Assembly: GCA_903862805.1 (NCBI GenBank)
Contig: CAIOZP010000156.1
Coordinates: 1-9,911, forward strand
Direction: 5' to 3'
DNA length: 9,911 nt
Source: an uncultured Fibrobacterota bacterium
GTDB taxonomy: Bacteria > Fibrobacterota > Chitinivibrionia > Chitinivibrionales > CAIOZP01
A program made the position numbers and the translations under genes. Shown here piece after piece: positions 4,621-9,911 of the stretch. Positions within the stretch are counted from its first letter, which is position 1, and each line of letters opens with the position of its first letter. Below the pieces are notes generated by a model, which was not told where the DNA came from, ran no database searches, and worked only from the letters and a program-made list of their open reading frames with translations.

Positions 4621-6924
4621 ATGAACATTGTCAGAGTATGGGTTACGATATTTGCGGCATCAGTTGCCGCAGCAATTTCTGCCAAAGACAATCATCCGGT
4701 AACGATCATCGCGAGCGGTGAGGTTCATGCACAGATAGATTCCTGCGGATGCCCAAATGATCCGGTGGGCGGCCTTACAAGAATTTCCACCATTGTCAAG
4801 GAACTGCGGGGCAAAAGCGATGCGCTCTTCATCGATGCCGGAGGTTTTTCGGCCGGTGGAATTTACGATCTGAGCACGCAAGGCAGAAGCGCCGATTCGC
4901 TGCGTACCGAAGCGACTATTGCCGCAATGGGAAAGATGGGCTACGATGCCGTGGCTGTCGGCGACGAAGAGCTCGGTTTCGGAATGCGCCGTCTGGCGTG
5001 GGCTGCCGATGATGCAAAGCTGCCGATAGTCTGCGCGAATCTGTTCTACGGAAACGGCCATTATGCGACACAGCCATGGCGATTTGTGCGGCGCGGCGGA
5101 CTTGTTTTCGGAATCACCGCGGTTGTCACCGGCGATAAACTCTTTTCACTCGACACGTCGGTGAGGGTTGAAGATCCGGTCGCGTCTGTCAAGCAGATCT
5201 GGAAAAAACTGCGCCGCAACTGCGATGTGCCAGTGATCATTTCGCATTTAGGCGAAGATGAATCGATTCGTATGGCCGATAGTTTTCCCGAAGCCAGGGT
5301 TGTTCTCAACGGGCATCGTAAAACCACGACGGCTCCGGCACTTGTTAGACCCGACAGTTCGGCAATCATCCAGTTCGGATATGAAGGCAAGACCATCGTA
5401 ACTGCCGAGCTGCGTAAGAGTCGCCACCGGTATGTGGTCGGGTCGGCGGTGGCAGTTCCGGTCAACGTAGCAATTGAACCCGATGCCGAAATCGAACGTG
5501 TTGCTGCGGTAAAAAAAGGTCTGATCGAGGAAGGCGTGATTCATTCCTTCGATCTCTATATCATGAGCCATTGTCCATACGGAATTCCAGCCCTTGGCGA
5601 ACTTGTTCAGCTTGCGCAGAAGGCCGGCAAAATAAAACTTTCCGTCTGGTTTGTCGGTGATGCCGCCCGCGACAGCAGCGGATACGATTCCTTGCGCTCA
5701 CTTCACGGCCCTGCCGAAATAATTGACGAAGAGAAATGGCTTGCAGTTCAGGCTATTGATCCATCAGTCTGGCTCGACTTCCTTGCACTTCGAACAGTGA
5801 CCGGCTTATCGACCGACGAGGCGATTGAGGCGCTTTCGCTTGACACTGCGAAAATATCGGCATGGGTAAAAGAATCAGGGCGATCGGTGCTTGCATCGCA
5901 GTACCGGCGCAACATGAGACTTGGGATCAATGCGTCGCCAGTTCTTTTTATCGACAATACGCCATATAAAAAAGACGAAATCAGTTTCGTGCGATTCGCA
6001 AAAGATTTCTGTGCAGAAGGTAAGGTTCCCAAGAGTTTCTGCGATTCACTTCCGGCTTGCATTGACGATGGAGAATGTGTAAGGCCGGGCTTTATCGGCA
6101 TCTGCGGTCAGGATGGCGCATGTTCGTTCATCAAGGATGCGGCCTTCGATTTCATGGTGATCGTTCCCGATTCGTGCCGCTTCCACACAGAAAACGATGC
6201 GATAGAAACGACTCGCAAACTTTTTCCTGCCGCCGAGATAAAAATCATCAGGCGTAGCGACGCAAAGGCCGACAGCATAATCAAATTAAGAAATATTCAG
6301 GCTTTGCCATACTACGAGTTCGGATCGAACATTCAGAATGCGCATAACTTTCAGCAGGTAAAAAGCGGAGCCGTCTCGCTTGACAGTACGCGAATGACTT
6401 TCGCTCCTGATGTCATGAAACCTGCCTATTTCTTCCGGCGTGAAGCAAAGAGCGGCGAGCTACAAATATTTGTTGATCCGCTTTCACGTGCATGGCGCGA
6501 AGTGCTTTCTGCGCTTGACGGATACGACCACGATCTATCCAATATCCACTTCTGGCCGCTTGCGGTTCTTGACGGCGACAGTGCCGGTGATCCGGTCGTT
6601 TCGGCCCGAACGAAACGTGCAGAGCTGTGGTTTGTCTGTGCAGTTTATTATCCGAAGATCTATCGCGCCTTTCTCGATAGCGCGGGCAATTGCGACAGCC
6701 TTTCGCAGATCAAACCATTTCTGACCGCGCACGGAGTTTCTCCCGATGAATTTTCCGCCGCGCTGGTACAGGCGAAAGTGCGCATGAACGGACTTCGAGA
6801 TCTTGAGCATTCGTTTGCCAGACGCGATCCGGTCATTGCGCTGCTTGACAACAGAGAGATCGTTCCGGTTGACGGACGCGAGTTTCTTGCAAAAATTATC
6901 GACGATCTGAAAAAACGCAAATGA
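4621..6924 (+). CDS. Exported UshA-like metallophosphoesterase fused to thioredoxin/DsbA-like domains
   Basis: A 767-aa protein with a signal peptide at 1-21 (cleavage near ISA-KD), so probably periplasmic. Residues about 26-275 follow the UshA/5'-nucleotidase-like metallophosphoesterase fold: SGEVHAQ (32-38), the subgroup motif CGCPNDPVGGL (42-52), VGDEELGFG (113-121), SHLGEDE (208-214) and NGH (230-232). The usual D-x-H is E-V-H and the GNHE-like motif lacks its His, so catalysis is doubtful. Residues about 308-465 look DsbA-like, with CPYG (318-321; one active-site Cys only) and a cis-Pro site at SPV (439-441). A Cys-rich linker follows (C464, C474, C480, C486, C495, C501). About 508-610 is thioredoxin-like, with C519-x2-H522 and LPYY (562-565). 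About 614-767 resembles a DsbA fold without a Cys pair. A redox or metal-handling role is inferred; the exact function is unknown. The ribosome site (AGG, seven bases) is modest. Confidence 0.8.
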   Translation: MNIVRVWVTIFAASVAAAISAKDNHPVTIIASGEVHAQIDSCGCPNDPVGGLTRISTIVKELRGKSDALFIDAGGFSAGGIYDLSTQGRSADSLRTEATIAAMGKMGYDAVAVGDEELGFGMRRLAWAADDAKLPIVCANLFYGNGHYATQPWRFVRRGGLVFGITAVVTGDKLFSLDTSVRVEDPVASVKQIWKKLRRNCDVPVIISHLGEDESIRMADSFPEARVVLNGHRKTTTAPALVRPDSSAIIQFGYEGKTIVTAELRKSRHRYVVGSAVAVPVNVAIEPDAEIERVAAVKKGLIEEGVIHSFDLYIMSHCPYGIPALGELVQLAQKAGKIKLSVWFVGDAARDSSGYDSLRSLHGPAEIIDEEKWLAVQAIDPSVWLDFLALRTVTGLSTDEAIEALSLDTAKISAWVKESGRSVLASQYRRNMRLGINASPVLFIDNTPYKKDEISFVRFAKDFCAEGKVPKSFCDSLPACIDDGECVRPGFIGICGQDGACSFIKDAAFDFMVIVPDSCRFHTENDAIETTRKLFPAAEIKIIRRSDAKADSIIKLRNIQALPYYEFGSNIQNAHNFQQVKSGAVSLDSTRMTFAPDVMKPAYFFRREAKSGELQIFVDPLSRAWREVLSALDGYDHDLSNIHFWPLAVLDGDSAGDPVVSARTKRAELWFVCAVYYPKIYRAFLDSAGNCDSLSQIKPFLTAHGVSPDEFSAALVQAKVRMNGLRDLEHSFARRDPVIALLDNREIVPVDGREFLAKIIDDLKKRK

Positions 6925-7988
6925 ATTTCGGCAGAGTCATTGCAAATATCAGTTCTACACTTGAACTTGCGATAGATGAACGCATCTTCCCCGGAGCGGT
7001 CGCCGGAATAGTTGACATATCCGGCCGACGCGAGATCGTGGCGCGCGGAACCTTTCGTTACGATGACATAACGCCGGTTTGTCCGGACAGCATTTTCGAT
7101 GTCGCATCAATCACCAAAACGGTTCCGGTTTCGTCGCTTGCACTTCAGGCGATTGACGAAAAGAGAATCAGCTTTGATACAAAACTGATCGACATCCTTC
7201 CGCAGTATCGCTCGCGATATCGCGACGAAGTGCGCATAAGTCACCTGCTGCTGCATACACTCGATTTTGATTTTCGCCTCAGCTCGCTCAAAGATGAAAG
7301 TGCCGAAAAGATTCTCGAAACTATTATGACTGTTCCTTTGAAGCATCCGCCCGGAACGACTTTCTTCTTCTCGAATGCAACCAGCATCATTCTCGGAATG
7401 GTTGTAGAGAAAATTTTCGGGAAGAACTTGCCCGAACTTGCGGAAGAAAGATTTTTCAAACCTCTCAGGATGATTGATACCTGTTTCAATCCACTTGACA
7501 ATATGCGAATAGTTCCGACGGAGATTGACAAATGGAGAAACTGCGAAGTTCGCGGAATCATTCACGACGAAAGTGCCTTCATTCTCAATCGCATAATGAC
7601 ACCAGGTTCGGCCGGAATCTTTTCGACCGCACCGGATCTGCTGAATTTCCTCGAAATGATTCTGCACGGTGGGCAAGTGAACGGTCACCGGTATTTTTCA
7701 GAAGAGCTATTTTTCCAGATTCCAGTAAATCGGTTGTCGTCAATAAACGAGAGCGCTGCCTACGGCTGGGAACTGAATCAGAAGGCGAAGTACATGGGCG
7801 AATGTTCGTCGGATAAGACCATCGGCAAAACCGGATTCACCGGATGTGCGATCGTCGCAGATATTGAGAAGGGTAGGGCGTTTACGTTTCTTTCAAACTA
7901 CACATGGCCTGATCGGCGCCATAAGCCCGATGTGATAAATTCTCTGCGTCGTGCTGTTGCCGATGCTGTTTTCGGAACGGATTGGTGA
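6921..7988 (+). CDS. Serine hydrolase, class C beta-lactamase family
   Basis: A 355-aa protein of the beta-lactamase/D-alanyl-D-alanine carboxypeptidase/esterase family. The catalytic S63-x-x-K66 lies in DVASITKTV. KTG at 303-305 occupies the third motif, and the family signature GSAGIFSTAPDLLNF is at 229-243. The second motif, normally Y-x-N, reads F150-S-N, so the tyrosine hydroxyl used as general base or proton relay is missing. LLLHT (109-113) replaces the usual LLTHT. There is no signal peptide, implying a cytoplasmic location, which is unusual for a peptidoglycan enzyme. Real substrates in this family range from peptides to small esters. The ATG overlaps the stop of the previous gene (ATGA), so the two are translationally coupled. 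Antibiotic resistance is not implied. Confidence 0.9.
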   Translation: MNFGRVIANISSTLELAIDERIFPGAVAGIVDISGRREIVARGTFRYDDITPVCPDSIFDVASITKTVPVSSLALQAIDEKRISFDTKLIDILPQYRSRYRDEVRISHLLLHTLDFDFRLSSLKDESAEKILETIMTVPLKHPPGTTFFFSNATSIILGMVVEKIFGKNLPELAEERFFKPLRMIDTCFNPLDNMRIVPTEIDKWRNCEVRGIIHDESAFILNRIMTPGSAGIFSTAPDLLNFLEMILHGGQVNGHRYFSEELFFQIPVNRLSSINESAAYGWELNQKAKYMGECSSDKTIGKTGFTGCAIVADIEKGRAFTFLSNYTWPDRRHKPDVINSLRRAVADAVFGTDW

Positions 7989-7989
7989 T

Positions 7990-8496
7990 ATGGACGATTG
8001 GATGTCGCTTGAACGAAAGCTCCGCCGCTACCATGAGGACGTGATCGATGCGGTCAGGAGGCTTTCACATATAGCGGATTTTCTGGACGAGAACAGCGTG
8101 GAGAATCTGCGCGCATCTGCAATGACTTTTCGTGATCATGATCTGGCCGCGCATTTCCGGCTTGAAGAGGAGGTTCTGTTTCAGAGTATCCTCAAGGTAA
8201 GGGTTTCAATGGAGACTCGTGTGCTGATTGCGCAGTTGACAAAGGAACATGCAACATTTCTGGGTATGTTCGAAGATTTCTACCAACAGCTTGAGCGAAT
8301 CCCTAAAGGTAACAAGCCTGATCCGGTGGTTCTTGCCAAACTGCGATTCATCTGCAAGACCGTCGGGCGCCTCTTTGCTGATCATGCCGCACGTGAGCTC
8401 GATGGCTTTTCGGCGCTGTTTCGCGAGAATCCGTCGGTGCAGTTTCTTCTCAGCAGAAATTATCTGAGCTACAGGACAAAGCACCCGAAGGAATAG
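7990..8496 (+). CDS. Hemerythrin-like (HHE) domain protein
   Basis: A 168-aa, mostly helical protein whose histidine and glutamate spacing fits a hemerythrin-type di-iron four-helix bundle: H15 (RYHEDV), H55-x3-E59 (HFRLEEEVLF), H87 (KEHATF) and H132-x3-E136 (DHAARELDGF). H50 is a further candidate. Members bind O2 or NO or act as iron or redox sensors; which applies here is unknown. I use the ATG at 7990, one base after the stop of the serine hydrolase gene. The reading frame is open back to 7951, but that part overlaps the hydrolase. The ribosome site is weak, consistent with coupled translation. Together with the redox-domain chimera at 4621, this suggests an oxygen- or redox-linked cluster, which is inference. 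No terminator was seen after its TAG. Confidence 0.85.
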   Translation: MDDWMSLERKLRRYHEDVIDAVRRLSHIADFLDENSVENLRASAMTFRDHDLAAHFRLEEEVLFQSILKVRVSMETRVLIAQLTKEHATFLGMFEDFYQQLERIPKGNKPDPVVLAKLRFICKTVGRLFADHAARELDGFSALFRENPSVQFLLSRNYLSYRTKHPKE

Positions 8497-8545
8497 CCAC
8501 AAAATGCGAGCAAAGTGTTTTACCTGTTTTCAAACAAAAAAATAC

Positions 8546-8575
8546 TTGCCAGCACGTATATTCACAGCGTAATTT
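8546..8575 (+). promoter_or_regulatory. Candidate sigma-70-type promoter for the Hc1-like gene
   Basis: TTGCCA (8546-8551) and TAATTT (8570-8575) are separated by 18 bases and lie just downstream of an AT-rich tract. The predicted start near 8582 gives a leader of about 33 bases ending in a strong ribosome site. It is placed by consensus match only. The remainder of the 8497-8614 gap shows no hairpin terminator for the hemerythrin gene. Confidence 0.5.
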
Positions 8576-8600
8576 AATAGTGAATCAAAACCAAACTACC

Positions 8601-8617
8601 TGGAGGTACTAACCATG
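8601..8617 (+). promoter_or_regulatory. Strong ribosome binding site and start of the Hc1-like gene
   Basis: TGGAGG at 8601-8606 precedes the ATG at 8615 by eight bases. It is the strongest Shine-Dalgarno match on the plus strand of this window and supports high expression of the small gene. It also fixes the start codon. Confidence 0.75.
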
Positions 8618-8782
8618 CTTGACGCATTGATCAACGAAGTAGAGGTCCTTAAGGCCGAATACGAGAAGTTCCAGAGGGGCAACAAGTCCGCCGGAACTCG
8701 CGCCCGCAAATCGCTGCAGAACATCAAGAAGTTCGCGCAGGATATTCGTGTTGCAATTCAGGAGACCAAAAGCGCAGAGTAA
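8615..8782 (+). CDS. Hc1-type histone-like small basic protein (55 aa)
   Basis: A short, lysine/arginine-rich, helical protein of 55 residues. The core from K13 to R45 contains FQRGNKSAGTRARKSLQNIK and KKFAQDIR. This resembles the N-terminal helical hairpin of chlamydial histone H1-like Hc1 and the small Hc1-family proteins found in Bacteroidota and relatives, where a GNKxAxxRxRK-like turn is typical. It lacks the long Lys/Ala-rich C-terminal tail of chlamydial Hc1. A role in nucleoid DNA binding or compaction is inferred from the family. The gene stands alone, with its own candidate promoter, a strong ribosome site and an intrinsic terminator 27 bases after the stop, as expected for an abundant small protein. 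Its length and this packaging make it a convincing gene despite its size. Confidence 0.85.
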   Translation: MLDALINEVEVLKAEYEKFQRGNKSAGTRARKSLQNIKKFAQDIRVAIQETKSAE

Positions 8783-8808
8783 TTCCGCGCCTTTTCCTGA
8801 AATTCGTG

Positions 8809-8839
8809 GCGGCTGATCCGGGTGGTTCAGCCGCTTTTT
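8809..8839 (+). terminator. Rho-independent terminator of the Hc1-like gene
   Basis: A perfect 8-bp stem, GCGGCTGA (8809-8816) with TCAGCCGC (8827-8834), has a 10-base loop and is followed directly by TTTTT (8835-8839). It ends 16 bases before the ATG proposed for the next gene. Confidence 0.9.
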
Positions 8840-8854
8840 CATTTACAGGTTGTA

Positions 8855-9911
8855 ATGGACGATGAGAAGTTTGTGGCAATGACGAGAATCAAGGCAAAGC
8901 ATCATACCCGTGCGGAGAAACGATCCGAATGGAGACACCACTTATCAATTCCTTTCAGCCCAAAAATTTTCTTGCCAATACTCACAATTACATTTGCCGG
9001 ATTTTCTTCAACATCCGACACCATTCGCATTCTCTCATACAACGTCAATAATCTTTTCGATGCAAAACTTGACGGAGGGGAATATCCGGAGTTCCGTCCG
9101 GGGCCTGCATGGAACGCCTCTCTTTATGATTCGCGGCTTGAGAATATCGCAACCGTAATAGCTGCGGCTGATCCTGATATTGCCGTTTTGTGCGAAGTTG
9201 AGAATCAGGAAGTCGCGAAGGATCTTGCTGCTCATCTCAGGGATCACGGAGTATTGCTTGATAATATAGCGGTGTCTGCCCCGAAAGCCGGAGCGAACAC
9301 GATGGTTGTGATGCTTTCGCGTTTTCGCATCAGCGATAAAATGGTTTTGAAAATCCCGAACTTCGGGCGTGAGCCGACCCGTGATATGTTGCAGGTGAGC
9401 TTCGATGTGAACGGACACCCGCTTACGGTGTTCGGCGTTCATTGGCCGTCGAAGCTTCACAGCGAATCGCGTCGTATCAATGCGGCGAAGATTCTTGCAT
9501 CGACGATCGAAGCTCTTCCCGCAAAGACAGATTTTGTTATTGCGGGCGACTTCAACAGTGACTGGAACGAGTCGGAGGTCTCGGCTGCCGAGGGGCATGA
9601 CGATTGTGGCGACACCACCGGATTAAACAACATTATCTCAACCGCGACATCACCGCCCGGAAGTGCACTTGTTATGCGCAGGAAAGGCGAGTTCGGCGGA
9701 GCGGTAAAATCAGCGATGTATGATCCGTGGATCGAGCTGCCTCCCGCGAAGCGATTCAGCTACGTGTATGGAAAATCGCCGTGTACTCCAGATCACATTC
9801 TTCTTCCAGCATCAATGTTCGACGGAACAGGATTCTCTTATGTCAATCATTCCTTTGAGCCTTTTTTCTGGAATGGCCGTCTGTTGAAGGACGGAAAGCC
9901 CTTCGAATGTC
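8855..9911 (+). CDS. Exported endonuclease/exonuclease/phosphatase (EEP) family protein, C-terminus cut by window edge
   Basis: An open frame of 352 codons reaching the right edge without a stop. The EEP motifs occur in order: SYNVNNLFD (61-69, metal-binding N63), LCEVEN (112-117, catalytic E114), HWPSK (196-200), AGDFNSD (230-236, D232 and N234) and TPDHILL (311-317). The final S-D-H motif usual in this family is expected just beyond the window. A hydrophobic segment at about residues 38-52 (IFLPILTITFAGF) before the domain implies export or membrane anchoring. The N-terminal region before it is long for a signal peptide: the start may be ATG 8855 (AGGT a few bases upstream) or ATG 8879. Substrates in this fold include DNA, RNA, phosphoinositides and sphingomyelin; an extracellular nuclease is a reasonable guess. 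No dedicated promoter is visible between the terminator and the start. Confidence 0.85.
   Translation, partial: MDDEKFVAMTRIKAKHHTRAEKRSEWRHHLSIPFSPKIFLPILTITFAGFSSTSDTIRILSYNVNNLFDAKLDGGEYPEFRPGPAWNASLYDSRLENIATVIAAADPDIAVLCEVENQEVAKDLAAHLRDHGVLLDNIAVSAPKAGANTMVVMLSRFRISDKMVLKIPNFGREPTRDMLQVSFDVNGHPLTVFGVHWPSKLHSESRRINAAKILASTIEALPAKTDFVIAGDFNSDWNESEVSAAEGHDDCGDTTGLNNIISTATSPPGSALVMRRKGEFGGAVKSAMYDPWIELPPAKRFSYVYGKSPCTPDHILLPASMFDGTGFSYVNHSFEPFFWNGRLLKDGKPFEC

Noticed and set aside
3933..4621. Plus-strand open frames (3933-4481 and 4424-4621) over the ExbB start and the intergenic region
   Set aside because: The first is antisense to ExbB; the second covers the divergent promoter region and ends at the start of the next gene. 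Neither has a ribosome site or recognisable domain.
8929..9052. Alternative ATG at 8929 for the gene after the terminator
   Set aside because: It is in another frame that stops after about 40 codons. The EEP frame is continuous from 8855.
9035..9598. 187-codon minus-strand open frame
   Set aside because: It lies opposite the EEP-family protein, whose catalytic motifs are all visible in order on the plus strand.

Overview
The window looks like chromosomal DNA of a Gram-negative, diderm bacterium. It encodes an outer-membrane polysaccharide export protein, an ExbB/ExbD proton-channel set with a TonB-like partner, and several exported proteins. Two features loosely suggest the FCB side of the tree (Fibrobacterota or Bacteroidota-like) or a myxobacterium-like deep branch: an AgmX/PglI-type TonB-like protein next to paired ExbDs, and a tiny Hc1-type histone-like protein. 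This placement is inference only. No rRNA, tRNA, CRISPR, insertion sequence or phage gene was seen.

Left half (1-4400), minus strand: one tight seven-gene operon reading right to left. The order is ExbB (4400-3768), ExbD-1 (3761-3246), a STAS protein (3249-2920), ExbD-2 (2923-2402), a TonB-like/AgmX-PglI-type protein (2400-1345), a Wza-like SLBB polysaccharide export protein (1330-434) and the N-terminus of a Wzz/Wzc-like chain-length protein (420 to the left edge). Neighbours overlap by 4 bases or sit 1-14 bases apart. The layout suggests a proton-motive-force-driven envelope machine that is physically or functionally tied to polysaccharide export, with a phospho-switch-type STAS protein inside the motor cassette. 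ExbD-1 has Asn where the proton-carrying Asp of ExbD should be, while ExbD-2 keeps the Asp.

Middle (4401-4620): a divergent intergenic region. It holds a plausible minus-strand promoter with a dyad in or over its core elements, and a second, 8-bp inverted repeat nearer the plus-strand gene.

Right half, plus strand: a three-gene coupled cluster. It contains an exported 767-aa chimera of a UshA-like metallophosphoesterase domain with three thioredoxin/DsbA-like segments (4621-6924), a class C beta-lactamase-family serine hydrolase (6921-7988) and a hemerythrin-like protein (7990-8496). Next comes a 55-aa Hc1-type histone-like gene with its own promoter, a strong ribosome site and a clear intrinsic terminator (8546-8839). 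Last is the beginning of an exported endonuclease/exonuclease/phosphatase-family protein that runs off the right edge (8855-9911).
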